Shown piece by piece: positions 38,363 to 47,464 of a DNA stretch of 64,000 bases. How positions within the stretch are numbered: the stretch's first letter is position 1; each line of letters opens with the position of its first letter. A program made the translations under genes and the position numbers. The notes beneath the pieces are model-generated. The model was not told the DNA's origin. It made no database searches and saw only the letters and a list, made by a program, of their open reading frames with translations. This stretch comes from Lactobacillus sp. UCMA15818 (GTDB lineage: Bacteria; Bacillota; Bacilli; Lactobacillales; Lactobacillaceae): positions 372,001-436,000 of the forward strand of contig NZ_VJYB01000001.1 in the NCBI RefSeq assembly GCF_030400225.1, written 5' to 3'.

Positions 38363-39325
38363 TTAAAGTATTACTATAAGGCTCAAGATACTTGCGCCCA
38401 GACCAATTAACCAAAAAGTTATATCTATGCGCCACTCACTCCAACCACTCAATTCAAAATGATGATGAATTGGGCTCATCTTGAAAATACGCTTTCCAGT
38501 TAATTTAAATGAAGCAACTTGCAACATTACACTTGCAGTTTCTATCACAAATATAATTCCAATTACAAGTAATGATAGTTCATGATGTAATAATAATGAG
38601 ACTGCTGCCAATGCACCTCCTAAGGCCAACGACCCCATATCTCCCATAAATATTTTTGCAGGTTTATGGTTAAATAATAGAAAAGCAAAGAGTGCACCAA
38701 TAACTGCTAAGCAAAAGAGCAAAACATCACTTTGCCTTTGATTAGCCGCAATTACAGCATATGTTCCAAAAGCTATTATAGCTTGTCCTGCTACAAGTCC
38801 ATCAATTCCATCTGTCAGATTTACCGCATTTGAAAATCCAACAAGCCAAAAAACAACAAAAAACACAAACAGAAAACCAATATTAATCTCATTACCAAAA
38901 AAATGCAATGCAAGTGGAAATCTCTCATGCCAGTACACAGCAGTGAAGATCAAGCCACCAATTATTTGACCAAGCAGCTTCTGCCAAGCTTTTAATCCTT
39001 CATTTTGCTTCTTCCACAACTTGATAGAATCGTCCCAAAATCCTAATATTCCATATAGTAACAAAATGAAGTCTAATACCAGTAATCTGGCACTCAACTG
39101 TCTATAGATAACAGGAATTACAATTGCAGTTAATAATATCGCAATATTAAAAACAAAGCCTCCCATTGTTGGCGTTCCTGCTTTTTTTTCATGCCACTTT
39201 GGTCCCTCTTCACGAATCATCTGTCCTTGTTTTTTCTGATGTGCATAATCAATAAAGACCGGTAAAAAAATTAATGTTATTAAAAAACTAACTATTATAG
39301 TAAGAACCATTTCAATTGAATTCAT
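38363..39325 (-). CDS. mraY: phospho-N-acetylmuramoyl-pentapeptide transferase
   Basis: Forms lipid I by moving phospho-MurNAc-pentapeptide onto undecaprenyl phosphate. The 320-residue protein has about ten membrane helices and the motifs [21 protein letters not shown] and the histidine-rich [12 protein letters not shown]. It begins right before the stop codon of murE with no gap, so the two are coupled. Confidence 0.97.
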   Translation of the reverse strand: MNSIEMVLTIIVSFLITLIFLPVFIDYAHQKKQGQMIREEGPKWHEKKAGTPTMGGFVFNIAILLTAIVIPVIYRQLSARLLVLDFILLLYGILGFWDDSIKLWKKQNEGLKAWQKLLGQIIGGLIFTAVYWHERFPLALHFFGNEINIGFLFVFFVVFWLVGFSNAVNLTDGIDGLVAGQAIIAFGTYAVIAANQRQSDVLLFCLAVIGALFAFLLFNHKPAKIFMGDMGSLALGGALAAVSLLLHHELSLLVIGIIFVIETASVMLQVASFKLTGKRIFKMSPIHHHFELSGWSEWRIDITFWLIGLGASILSLIVIL

Positions 39326-40813
39326 CTAATTTCCCTGCTCCTTTAAATCGAGTGCTTTTCTTGCTTCCTCAACATCATCAAAATGGTGCTTTGTTTCTCC
39401 AATAATTTGATAATCCTCATGTCCTTTTCCAGCAATCAAGATAATGTCTTGTGGCTTTGCCATTGCAACGGCGAAATTAATTGCTGCACGTCTATCAATA
39501 AATGTTGGAATTTCCACTAGTTCAGGAACACCTAAGAGCATCTCATCGATTATTGTTTGTGGATTTTCTGAACGCGGATTATCTGATGTAAAAATGGGAT
39601 AGTCACTATGCACAACGGCAATTTTAGCCATTTTTGGTCTCTTCAACTTATCACGATCTCCACCGCAGCCAACTACACAAAAAACTTTGCCCTTTGCAAA
39701 ATCATTGATTGTCTCTAAGGCATTCAATAATCCATCCGGTGTGTGCGAATAGTCTATAATTGCAGATACTTTGCTTTCAGAGGTAATCAACTGCAATCTT
39801 CCCCTGACACCTGGAAATTGCTCAAGCGCCGTAATTACACTTTCAGAGTCTATTCCACAGGCATATGCAGCTGCAAATGCAGCCAAGATATTGTAGACAT
39901 TAAATAAACCCACCATTTTGACACCTAGATGAAATTTCTCGCCAAAAACAATTAAATCAAAATCAGTTCCTTTGCTATGAATTTCAATATTTTCCGCCTT
40001 GATCATTGCCTCTTTTTTAATTCCATAAGTCAAAACCTCAGCAGCAGTATCCGCTGCAAATTGTTCGCCAATTGGATCATCAATATTCAATACCGCCACT
40101 TTAGGATTTCCAGAGTGTGTGTACTTGTTTCCTAGTTGTGAAAACAATAAGCTTTTTGCATGTGCATAATTTGCCATTGTCTTGTGATAATCCAGATGAT
40201 CCTGTGTCAAATTAGTAAAGACCGCAACATCAAAATCAATTCCCCACACTCTTCCTTGAATCAATGCAATTGAAGAAACCTCCATTGCGACCGTGCTGAC
40301 ACCCTTTTCAACCATCTTATTTAAAGTACGCTGCAAAGTAATAATGTCAGGAGTTGTATTCTTGGTTTTTAAAATTTCATCATCAATTTTTCGGTACATC
40401 GTGCCAATCAATCCGGTTTTTTCACCTAGATTACGGAAAATTGCTTCTATAATGTGGGTGACTGTTGTCTTTCCATTTGTTCCCGTTACTCCAACTATTC
40501 GAAGTGCTTGGCTCGATGTTTCATAAAAAAAGCTACTCAAAATCGCCATCGCTTTGTTAGTATTTTGAACATATACAACTGGTACCGAAACTTCGCCCAG
40601 TTCTTCTTGTGCAATGATCATTGCCGTACCCTTTTTTATCGCTTCTTGTACCAATTCGTGTCCATCAACTTTTACTCCTTTAATCGCAACAAAAATACTC
40701 CCCGCAATAACTTCGCGTGTATCTTGTGTCAGTAAAGAAACCGAAAAATCTTCAAACTTTTCAGGTACTACTTTTTTAAATTTTAAACTCTTAATCAATC
40801 TGCTCGCTTGCAT
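39326..40813 (-). CDS. murE: UDP-MurNAc-tripeptide synthetase, meso-DAP adding
   Basis: Adds the third residue to the peptidoglycan stem peptide. The 495-residue Mur ligase has the ATP loop GTNGKTT (111-117). The acceptor motif is DNPR (411-414), the form seen in meso-diaminopimelate adding enzymes; lysine-adding MurE has a different residue in place of the arginine. Its place inside the dcw cluster, between the transpeptidase gene and mraY, agrees with Bacillus rather than with lysine-type lactobacilli. Confidence 0.95.
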   Translation of the reverse strand: MQASRLIKSLKFKKVVPEKFEDFSVSLLTQDTREVIAGSIFVAIKGVKVDGHELVQEAIKKGTAMIIAQEELGEVSVPVVYVQNTNKAMAILSSFFYETSSQALRIVGVTGTNGKTTVTHIIEAIFRNLGEKTGLIGTMYRKIDDEILKTKNTTPDIITLQRTLNKMVEKGVSTVAMEVSSIALIQGRVWGIDFDVAVFTNLTQDHLDYHKTMANYAHAKSLLFSQLGNKYTHSGNPKVAVLNIDDPIGEQFAADTAAEVLTYGIKKEAMIKAENIEIHSKGTDFDLIVFGEKFHLGVKMVGLFNVYNILAAFAAAYACGIDSESVITALEQFPGVRGRLQLITSESKVSAIIDYSHTPDGLLNALETINDFAKGKVFCVVGCGGDRDKLKRPKMAKIAVVHSDYPIFTSDNPRSENPQTIIDEMLLGVPELVEIPTFIDRRAAINFAVAMAKPQDIILIAGKGHEDYQIIGETKHHFDDVEEARKALDLKEQGN

Positions 40814-40831
40814 AAATTCACCATACTATCC

Positions 40832-42979
40832 CTATTTAAGCTTTACCGTAATATTTGTAGTTCCATCCAATGATTTATTGGCAACCAGGCTTTGTTCACT
40901 GACATAGCCTGAACCTTCAATATCAAAATTAATTCCTAGTAGTTTGCCAAGTTTCACAACATCACTTCTAGACCATCCCGTCAAGTCAGGCATCACCTTT
41001 TCCCCATCTGTCATTAAAATTATTCGTTCTCCAGACAAAGAGGTGCTTCCAGCTGTTTCTGATTGTGCCGTGATTTTATTACCATTCCCAACTTCTGTAA
41101 CTAATAATCCAGCATTTCGTAACGTAGCTTTTATACTTGTAGCATTCTTACCTATATAATTTTTTATTGCAATTTGTGTATTACTTGCAGTTTGTCCAGA
41201 ATTTTCGTCGAGTGCACGTTTTAAGAGCGGATTAAACACGCTGGCTAACATCTGGCCTGAAGTTCCACCAGCAAAAGTTGTTGGTTGCTTCATAGTGATG
41301 TACAAAATATATTTTGGATTATTTGCAGGTGCCACTCCTGCGACAGAGAAAATATAATTCATTTCTCCTTTGAGATATCCTGTTCCTGTACTATCGCCAA
41401 TTTGTGCAGTCCCAGTCTTCACCCCTATCCGGTATCCATCAATTTTAAAAGCACTCCCTGTACCATTTTGATTATAAACAACATCTTGCATCATACTCAA
41501 CACTTTTTTTGCGGTTGAGGCTTTAATCGGATGTCCTACAACTTTTTTGTTAAATTTATAAACTGTTTTTCCATTATTAGGATTCACAATTTTTCGAACT
41601 AACTGTGGCTTTACCATTTTACCATTATTAGTGATTGCTGAAAATGCTTGAAGCATCTGAAATACTGTTACAGTTATTCCCTGTCCGTATGCAGTATTCG
41701 CTTGGTCAATCGGATATTTATATTCTATACTACCCTTAGCCTCATTTGAAAGCCCTGAATTTGTCGACTTCAATAATCCAAAGCGTTTAATATATTTCAG
41801 CCAACTCTTGGCTCCCATCATTTGTTCTAAATGTGCCATTCCGACATTAGACGAGCGAATAAAGGCATCACGATAAGTGATATTGCCCCATCCACTTGGA
41901 TACCAATCACTCACTGTCTGTCCATTAATCTTATAAGTTCCCGATTTATAAGTTGCATTTGCATTGTATTTTCCACTATTGATTGCCGCTGCCATCGTCA
42001 AAATTTTTATAGTGGAACCAGGTTCAAATCCATCTTCCACTAGGGTGTCACGCCACATGTCGCTCAACCCAGTCTTGGTTTGCGCATTAAAAGTCGGCCG
42101 TTGAGTTGCAGCAACGATTGCACCTGTTTTTGCATTCATCAAAACAGCATTCATTTCTTTTGCATGATACTTACTTTGTGCTTGCGACATCAAGGTCTCT
42201 AAGTAAGTTTGCAGCCTTGAGTCCAAGGTTGTATAAACATTATTGCCATTTTTGGCCTTCCTAGATTTTATTTTTGAACCAGGAATAGGTGTTCCTTTAA
42301 TATCCTTCTCAAATTTTTTTACTCCATTTATACCTGTCAACAATTTATTATATTGACTTTCAAGTCCCATGACACCAGTCATTTTCCCATTATTATTCTC
42401 AGCAATCCCTATTAACTGAGAAGCAAAAGTTCCGTTAGGATAGAGTCGAGCTTGCGCTTCTGTAAAGTTAATTCCCTTTATGTTAGCATCTTCAATCTTA
42501 TTTTTAGTTTCAAGTGAAATGTTTTTTCCGGCGGTTCCAAGTTCTACTTGGTATGTATCTTGGTTCTCTGGATTCAAAGCTTTCTTAACTTGTGCATATG
42601 AAATTGATAAATTTTTGCTTAAAACCCTTGCTGCTTTATCTTTATCCTTATCAGCCAAATATTCTCTTTTTCCAAATGCTACGGCGGTCTTTGATAAAAC
42701 TATGTAAATTGTATAAGTTGAAGTATCTTCTGCGATTGGTTGATTATCAGCATCATAAATCGTTCCACGCTGGGCCTTTATCTCAGTCTTACTGGCATAC
42801 AACTTAGCCACACTTTTTCTCAAATTCACATGATCCACAGATTGAAAAATTGCAATATAAAAAAAACGACCGATAAACATTGCGAAAATGATTGCAACGC
42901 TAAAGAAAATCCATCGACCGAATCGTTTCCTATTTTGCTGTCTTCGCTTTATTGTTTCTCGTCCATTTTTTTTAATCAT
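40832..42979 (-). CDS. pbpX: division-specific penicillin-binding protein with PASTA domains (PBP2X-like)
   Basis: A class B transpeptidase that crosslinks septal peptidoglycan with FtsW. The 715-residue protein has a membrane anchor (about 23-45), a dimerisation domain, and the transpeptidase domain with STIK (322-325), SSN (376-378) and KTG (521-523). Two C-terminal PASTA domains follow (about 600-715). Its start overlaps the ftsL stop by four bases. It is the counterpart of FtsI/PbpB. Confidence 0.95.
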   Translation of the reverse strand: MIKKNGRETIKRRQQNRKRFGRWIFFSVAIIFAMFIGRFFYIAIFQSVDHVNLRKSVAKLYASKTEIKAQRGTIYDADNQPIAEDTSTYTIYIVLSKTAVAFGKREYLADKDKDKAARVLSKNLSISYAQVKKALNPENQDTYQVELGTAGKNISLETKNKIEDANIKGINFTEAQARLYPNGTFASQLIGIAENNNGKMTGVMGLESQYNKLLTGINGVKKFEKDIKGTPIPGSKIKSRKAKNGNNVYTTLDSRLQTYLETLMSQAQSKYHAKEMNAVLMNAKTGAIVAATQRPTFNAQTKTGLSDMWRDTLVEDGFEPGSTIKILTMAAAINSGKYNANATYKSGTYKINGQTVSDWYPSGWGNITYRDAFIRSSNVGMAHLEQMMGAKSWLKYIKRFGLLKSTNSGLSNEAKGSIEYKYPIDQANTAYGQGITVTVFQMLQAFSAITNNGKMVKPQLVRKIVNPNNGKTVYKFNKKVVGHPIKASTAKKVLSMMQDVVYNQNGTGSAFKIDGYRIGVKTGTAQIGDSTGTGYLKGEMNYIFSVAGVAPANNPKYILYITMKQPTTFAGGTSGQMLASVFNPLLKRALDENSGQTASNTQIAIKNYIGKNATSIKATLRNAGLLVTEVGNGNKITAQSETAGSTSLSGERIILMTDGEKVMPDLTGWSRSDVVKLGKLLGINFDIEGSGYVSEQSLVANKSLDGTTNITVKLK

Positions 42980-43359
42980 TTTGAAACATTCCTTATTGAA
43001 TTATCATTTATGGTTAAACCTGCATCTTGTGCAACCTTCATTAACCTACTTTTGTTTGAAAGTTCACTAACTTCTTGTTTTGTATTAACATTATCGTTTT
43101 GAATCTCGACAATTTTTTGATTCACATTCTGTAATTTATATTGAGTACTTGAAAGGCTCACCTTGGAAGACACCACAAAAATCATCATTCCCATGAATAA
43201 TAGACTCAATAATATTGCACTCATAATTTCAAATCCTGAAAATGGTACTCGAGTGCTTTTTACTTTTGATTGTTTCTTATGTATTGGTGCCGTTTGTTCT
43301 TGTCGTTTAGGGAGTGTTGTTTCTAATTGTCTTGCGGTATTTTGTGCCATTTTCTTCAC
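42976..43359 (-). CDS. ftsL: cell division protein FtsL
   Basis: A 127-residue bitopic protein: a basic cytoplasmic tail, a membrane helix (about 44-66) and an extracellular coiled coil ending in NDNSIRNVSK. It forms a complex with DivIB and DivIC. Assignment rests on topology and on the place between rsmH and the transpeptidase gene, since the sequence of this family is poorly conserved. Confidence 0.88.
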   Translation of the reverse strand: MKKMAQNTARQLETTLPKRQEQTAPIHKKQSKVKSTRVPFSGFEIMSAILLSLLFMGMMIFVVSSKVSLSSTQYKLQNVNQKIVEIQNDNVNTKQEVSELSNKSRLMKVAQDAGLTINDNSIRNVSK

Positions 43360-43367
43360 ATCCTTTA

Positions 43368-44318
43368 TTATCTTTTTATTCTTTCAATCACTCTCAATTT
43401 TGCAGAATGCGCTCGATGATTGTTAAGTAGTTCTTCTTCACTCGGTAGAATCGGCTTTCGTGATACTAATTTAAACTTCGGCTGTAATTCATCGGGAATC
43501 ACTGGCAAGCCTTGTGGGATATCCTGCACTTCACTCTTTTCCTTGAAGATTGACTTAACTAGTCGATCTTCAAGCGATTGAAACGTAATGACACTAATTC
43601 TTCCGCCAATCTCAATCAGTTCCAAAGCTTCTTCCAATGACTGTTCCAGCGCCCCAAGTTCATCATTAACGGCTATTCTAATTGCCTGAAAAACCTTTTT
43701 TGCTGGATGTCCACCTGTACGCCTTGCCCTGGCAGGAATCGACTCTTTTATCAGTTCAACCAGTTGACCAGTTGTTTCAATTCGAGCAACTTGTCTCTCT
43801 TTTTCTATTCTTCTAGCAATCGATTTAGCATATTTTTCCTCACCATATCTAAAGAAAATACGAACTAACTTTTCATATGACCACTCATTAACAATCTCTT
43901 CAGCGGTCAATTCTTGAGCCTGATCCATTCGCATATCAAGCTTAGAATCATAACGATAGCTGAATCCACGCTCTGCATTATCAAACTGTGGTGATGAGAC
44001 TCCTAAGTCATATAAAATCCCGTCTACGCTAGTAATACCCTCCGCTAATAATTTTGCATTAAGAAACCTGAAATTTGCTTTTACGAAGGTAACCTTTCCA
44101 GAAATCAACTCGTCTTTAAACCTGTTCTGATTGTATGTAATGGCTGTTTGATCTTGATCAAAGGATATGAGATGTCCCTCTTCAGAAAGCTTAGAAACAA
44201 TTAATCCACTATGTCCGCCACCACCTAAAGTACAGTCAACATAGATACCATTTTGTTTAATTGCTAATCCTTCTACTGCTTCATTCAATAGAACAGTTGT
44301 ATGTCCAAAATCTGCCAC
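43368..44318 (-). CDS. rsmH: 16S rRNA (cytosine1402-N4)-methyltransferase
   Basis: Methylates C1402 in the ribosomal P site. The 316-residue protein has the SAM motif [11 protein letters not shown] (about 28-38), YDLGVSSPQ, and the conserved segments [15 protein letters not shown] and RAHSAKLRV. The start is GTG at 44318 after a GGGGGA site. It is the second gene of the dcw cluster. Confidence 0.96.
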   Translation of the reverse strand: MADFGHTTVLLNEAVEGLAIKQNGIYVDCTLGGGGHSGLIVSKLSEEGHLISFDQDQTAITYNQNRFKDELISGKVTFVKANFRFLNAKLLAEGITSVDGILYDLGVSSPQFDNAERGFSYRYDSKLDMRMDQAQELTAEEIVNEWSYEKLVRIFFRYGEEKYAKSIARRIEKERQVARIETTGQLVELIKESIPARARRTGGHPAKKVFQAIRIAVNDELGALEQSLEEALELIEIGGRISVITFQSLEDRLVKSIFKEKSEVQDIPQGLPVIPDELQPKFKLVSRKPILPSEEELLNNHRAHSAKLRVIERIKR

Positions 44319-44333
44319 GTTAATCCCCCATTA

Positions 44334-44765
44334 TTAAAGACCAAAATCAATCATATTTTCAGCAATTTCATCAAAGTTAGTTTCTGCTTCTGTCGAGAAG
44401 TCATCCCACCGTGCTTCAGACCATATTTCAAATCTGTTTGAGACGCCCACAACAACACACTTTTTATCAAGTGAAGCATGACTGCGAAGTGACTTTGGAA
44501 TACTTACTCTTCCTTGCTTATCAAATTCACACTCAGTAGCTGCGGAATAAAAAAATCTTACAAATGAACGGGCATCTTTTTTTGTGAGTGGAAGTTTCTG
44601 CAGCTTTTCTTGCAAAATGTTCCATTCAGATTCAGGGTATCCAAATAAACAGCCATCCATTCCACGCGTTATTACAAAGACTTCGCCTAAATCTTCACGA
44701 AACTTTGAAGGAATAATCAAGCGCCCCTTCTCATCAATTGCGTGCCGATATTCACCCATAAACAT
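44334..44765 (-). CDS. mraZ: transcriptional regulator MraZ
   Basis: A 143-residue DNA-binding protein made of two SpoVT-AbrB domains, opening with [16 protein letters not shown] and with [11 protein letters not shown] in the second domain. It controls the dcw operon by binding repeated boxes ahead of its own gene, which are visible here at 44804-44849. The frame is open 19 codons further, but the ATG at 44765 lies six bases after AAGGGGGTG and begins the family sequence. Confidence 0.95.
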   Translation of the reverse strand: MFMGEYRHAIDEKGRLIIPSKFREDLGEVFVITRGMDGCLFGYPESEWNILQEKLQKLPLTKKDARSFVRFFYSAATECEFDKQGRVSIPKSLRSHASLDKKCVVVGVSNRFEIWSEARWDDFSTEAETNFDEIAENMIDFGL

Positions 44766-44803
44766 GTAAGACACCCCCTTGACACTACTATATTTTGATA
44801 CTA

Positions 44804-44849
44804 CCACATTTCCCCACTTCACACCACTTTTTCACCCACAAATTACCAC
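44804..44849 (-). promoter_or_regulatory. MraZ operator: five GTGG boxes in the dcw promoter region
   Basis: On the minus strand GTGG occurs at 44804-44807, 44814-44817, 44824-44827, 44836-44839 and 44846-44849. The first three are spaced exactly ten bases apart, as in known MraZ sites, with the form AAGTGGTGTGAAGTGGGG. Two more boxes, also ten apart, lie 12 bases beyond. A TATAGT hexamer at 44787-44792 could be the -10. Confidence 0.8.
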
Positions 44850-44942
44850 TTAATTATTAAATTCTCTTTTCAACCTCTAAAACAACTTTTTAATAGACAA
44901 AAACTTTCGTAATTAGAAAATTCTTCAATGCATTAAGATACT

Positions 44943-44983
44943 AAAAAAGCTGTCTCAAACAATTAAGTTTGAGACAGCTTTTG
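44943..44983. terminator. bidirectional terminator after DUF3397 gene
   Basis: A perfect stem AAAAGCTGTCTCAAAC / GTTTGAGACAGCTTTT with a short AATTAA loop, followed by TTTTTT on the minus strand. It separates the aspartokinase-DUF3397 unit from the dcw operon. Confidence 0.92.
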
Positions 44984-44996
44984 AAACCAATAAATC

Positions 44997-45338
44997 TTAT
45001 ATGCTAAGAATAAATAATGGGATAAATAAGCCATATACCGCAAGTCCACAAAAACGAAAATATGATTTAAAAAACACACGATAGATTATTTCGCCTTCAA
45101 TATATGCATACACCAGAGTCATCATAATTCCTAGTAAGCCTAATCCAAAAAACAAGAACGGGATTACTGATAATTCCAGTTGTGTTAGTGAGGTCATAAA
45201 AATACAATATATCACCGGAATAATCATTAAATAAGGTATTCTAAGCTTTCTTCGAATTTTCCTAGGCAAAAATTTCTTCAGAATTACTAAAGACAAAAAT
45301 ACAATTAGAATTAGCAGTAACTGATAATACCATGTCAT
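44997..45338 (-). CDS. DUF3397 family membrane protein
   Basis: 113 residues with three or four membrane helices and a basic loop (LPRKIRRKLR). It fits the DUF3397 family of Lactobacillales, usually found just before mraZ. Function is unknown. I use the ATG at 45338, five bases after AGGTGA; a GTG three codons upstream overlaps that site. It follows the aspartokinase gene by 17 bases and ends at a strong terminator. Confidence 0.8.
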   Translation of the reverse strand: MTWYYQLLLILIVFLSLVILKKFLPRKIRRKLRIPYLMIIPVIYCIFMTSLTQLELSVIPFLFFGLGLLGIMMTLVYAYIEGEIIYRVFFKSYFRFCGLAVYGLFIPLFILSI

Positions 45339-45355
45339 CTCAATCACCTATGCCC

Positions 45356-46555
45356 TTACTCCCGTAATAAAAAAGTATCATGCAACGCATTTACTGCTAC
45401 TTCTAAATCGGCTGCCTTAACTAGCACCCAAATTGTTGTATAGCTATCTGTTGTTTGCAAGATTTCAATATCATGACTGGCCAGAGCCGTTACAATTCTT
45501 GCTGCTATTCCAGGTGTACCCATGATTCCAGCACCTACAATCGACACTTTCGCACAGTTTTCTACCAAGGTATGAACAATCTTTTTACTCTGAAGCAATT
45601 CCTTAGCTAGTTCAGATTCTTCATGGTTTAAGTTGAAAACCACTTTTTCAGGTAAAATATTAATGAAATCAACACTCAAATGATTATCTGCCAATAAGTT
45701 AAATACCTGATCAGCTGAAAGATTCTCTGTTAAAACACTGAATTGAGTCAACCCAACTTGATGAGCAATTCCTGTGACGCTCCGATAATCTTGTAAGGCA
45801 AGGTTCTTATCCGAAATTAGTGTTCCTAATTCGTCCACTCCGTCCCAAGTTGAACGAATTCTCAATGGGACATGCGCTTGCTGTGCAATTTCAACAGCCC
45901 GCGGATGAATAACTTTTGCCCCTTCATGTGCCATATTTGCAACTTCTTCATAGCTCACATTTTTTAAAAATTTAGCTTTCTTTACAAGCCGTGGGTCGCC
46001 AGTCATCATTCCAGAAACATCAGTAAAAATATCAACTCTTTTAGCTGATAAAGCTGCCCCCAAAAGTGCAGCCGATGTGTCACTACCACCTCTGCCTAGA
46101 GTTGACATATGACCTTCTCTCGAAAGTCCTTGGAAACCAGCCACGATCACTACATCATTTTCAGAAAAGGCTTTATTGATATTTTCGGTTTTAACATCTA
46201 AAACCTTAGCATTTTGATAATCATTGTTAGTCCTAAAGCCAGCATCTGGACCAGTCATTGCCGCTGCAGAAATGCCCTCTTTTTTTAATAGCTGTGTAAA
46301 TACAGCAGTTGAGATAATCTCACCAACTGAGACAATCATATCTAATTCACGTGCTGACAAACTCGTTTGATCTGCATCTACAAGATTCAAGAGCGAATCT
46401 GTGGCATACGGTGCCCCTTTTCTTCCAATTGCAGAAACAACCACTACCACTTTATACCCTTTCTCTAAGGCATAACACACATGTTCAAGTGCCTTGTGCC
46501 GTGCCTTATCATCTTGGACCGATGTCCCACCAAATTTTTGTACCATGATCTCCAT
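45356..46555 (-). CDS. lysC: aspartate kinase
   Basis: Phosphorylates aspartate, the first step toward diaminopimelate, lysine, threonine and methionine. The 399-residue protein has the KFGGTS motif (7-12), GRGGSDTSAALL (about 155-166) and two C-terminal ACT domains for feedback control (about 270-395). I see no lysine riboswitch in its 83-base leader. With dapF and murE it supplies the cell wall cross-linking residue; which end product inhibits it cannot be read here. Confidence 0.94.
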   Translation of the reverse strand: MEIMVQKFGGTSVQDDKARHKALEHVCYALEKGYKVVVVVSAIGRKGAPYATDSLLNLVDADQTSLSARELDMIVSVGEIISTAVFTQLLKKEGISAAAMTGPDAGFRTNNDYQNAKVLDVKTENINKAFSENDVVIVAGFQGLSREGHMSTLGRGGSDTSAALLGAALSAKRVDIFTDVSGMMTGDPRLVKKAKFLKNVSYEEVANMAHEGAKVIHPRAVEIAQQAHVPLRIRSTWDGVDELGTLISDKNLALQDYRSVTGIAHQVGLTQFSVLTENLSADQVFNLLADNHLSVDFINILPEKVVFNLNHEESELAKELLQSKKIVHTLVENCAKVSIVGAGIMGTPGIAARIVTALASHDIEILQTTDSYTTIWVLVKAADLEVAVNALHDTFLLRE

Positions 46556-46638
46556 TACTCTTTACCTCGTTTCGCTTCAATTGTCGTCGCTATTAAATTA
46601 CAAATAAATGAAATTTTGTTACTAGATTTACTCATTCA

Positions 46639-46667
46639 ATTATAATTGTTAGTTTATGTAAATTCAA
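46639..46667 (-). promoter_or_regulatory. promoter for aspartate kinase gene
   Basis: On the minus strand TTGAAT (46662-46667) and TATAAT (46639-46644) with a 17-base spacer: a near-consensus vegetative promoter. Confidence 0.8.
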
Positions 46668-46680
46668 TTTGTTTTAGAAA

Positions 46681-46710
46681 GTCTTTGTATACATAGTTTC
46701 CAACAAAGAC
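46681..46710. other. inverted repeat between two divergent promoters
   Basis: GTCTTTGT (46681-46688) and ACAAAGAC (46703-46710) form an eight-base perfect inverted repeat with a 14-base spacer. It lies 13 bases above the aspartokinase -35 and three bases above the DUF4044 -35, and there is no T-run. It could be a shared regulator site. Confidence 0.4.
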
Positions 46711-46713
46711 CGT

Positions 46714-46742
46714 TTGACACAATTCACAGTAAAAAGTATAGT
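46714..46742 (+). promoter_or_regulatory. promoter for DUF4044 gene
   Basis: TTGACA (46714-46719) and TATAGT (46737-46742) with exactly 17 bases between them: one of the strongest promoter matches in the window. Confidence 0.85.
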
Positions 46743-46777
46743 ATATTGTAAAGCTTATACGAAAGGTGAATTTTGTT

Positions 46778-46897
46778 GTGGCAAAGAAGAAAAAATCACG
46801 ATTTCAAAAAATTACAATGGTAGTTGTTTGGCTGATGATTGTTGTTACTTTAGGTACCGTAGTTCTTAGTGCAATCTTCTCAGTAATGGGATATTAG
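46778..46897 (+). CDS. DUF4044 family small membrane protein (39 residues)
   Basis: A 39-residue protein with a GTG start eight bases after AAAGGTGA: a basic start MAKKKKSRFQKIT followed by one membrane helix and a short end VMGY. It fits the DUF4044 family of tiny Lactobacillales proteins. The strong promoter upstream and terminator downstream make it a complete transcription unit. Function is unknown. Confidence 0.85.
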   Translation: MAKKKKSRFQKITMVVVWLMIVVTLGTVVLSAIFSVMGY

Positions 46898-46931
46898 TTA
46901 TTAGAACTCCATAAAAATATATACTAAATCC

Positions 46932-46969
46932 AAAAAAGGGACGCGTTAATACGTGTCCCTTTTTTTTGG
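46932..46969. terminator. strong terminator after DUF4044 gene
   Basis: AAAAAAGGGAC...GTCCCTTTTTTTT stem with inner CGT/ACG pairs. It works on both strands and also ends the minus-strand HTH gene at 47037. Confidence 0.9.
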
Positions 46970-47036
46970 ATACATTTATATTGAATTAGCTTGTGAGCTA
47001 GCTATAAATATTCTATTCTTAGTTCCTTTTGAAGTT

Positions 47037-47255
47037 CTAGGAACCCACGCCTGCATATATACAAATTTTTTTAATCCACTCATCAGTATTTTCTGTTGGT
47101 GCAACTCTACCGTTAATCAATTGGTTTACATACGGTTTAGAAAGACCAAAATGATCGGCTATATCAGACTGCGAACTCGGTTTTAGTTTCATCCGTTTAT
47201 TTCTTTTTAGACTTAATAATATTGCATCCGTAAGATCATACTCCACTTTAACCAC
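47037..47255 (-). CDS. small HTH regulator, Cro-like (divergent partner of XRE repressor)
   Basis: 72 residues with a helix-turn-helix visible as SQSDIADHFGLSKPYVNQLING. It is transcribed away from the XRE-ImmA pair, and the 209 bases between hold two palindromes. This layout is that of a phage or integrative-element switch with a Cro-like protein, but nothing follows it: the next feature is the DUF4044 terminator, so any early operon behind it is lost. Confidence 0.7.
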   Translation of the reverse strand: MVKVEYDLTDAILLSLKRNKRMKLKPSSQSDIADHFGLSKPYVNQLINGRVAPTENTDEWIKKICIYAGVGS

Positions 47256-47393
47256 TCCAATTCACTAATAAATTATCTAACTTATTTGACGATTACCACA
47301 TCTTATTATAGAATCAATCAGTAATATCAAAATAATTTTCCCTAACTAATGTATCAATTTTATTTTCTACATTATGTTAATAGGTAAATTATA

Positions 47394-47440
47394 CTAACTT
47401 ATACGTTAGATTTCAATTGTTTTTCTAACTTTTTAGTTAT
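47394..47440. promoter_or_regulatory. twin operators of the XRE/HTH immunity switch
   Basis: CTAACTTATACGTTAG (47394-47409) and CTAACTTTTTAGTTAT (47425-47440) share the form CTAAC-N6-GTTAK and are 31 bases apart, three helical turns. Half-sites CTAACTTA (47277-47284) and CTAACTAA (47342-47349) lie nearer the divergent gene. The second palindrome overlaps a TATATT -10 candidate and is 25 bases before the XRE start. Confidence 0.6.
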
Positions 47441-47464
47441 ATTAAATTTATTGGGAGTTTTAAA

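Noticed and set aside
46556-46640. Lysine riboswitch before the aspartate kinase gene
   Set aside because: The leader predicted from the promoter is only about 83 bases and lacks the conserved lysine aptamer start and kink-turn sequences.
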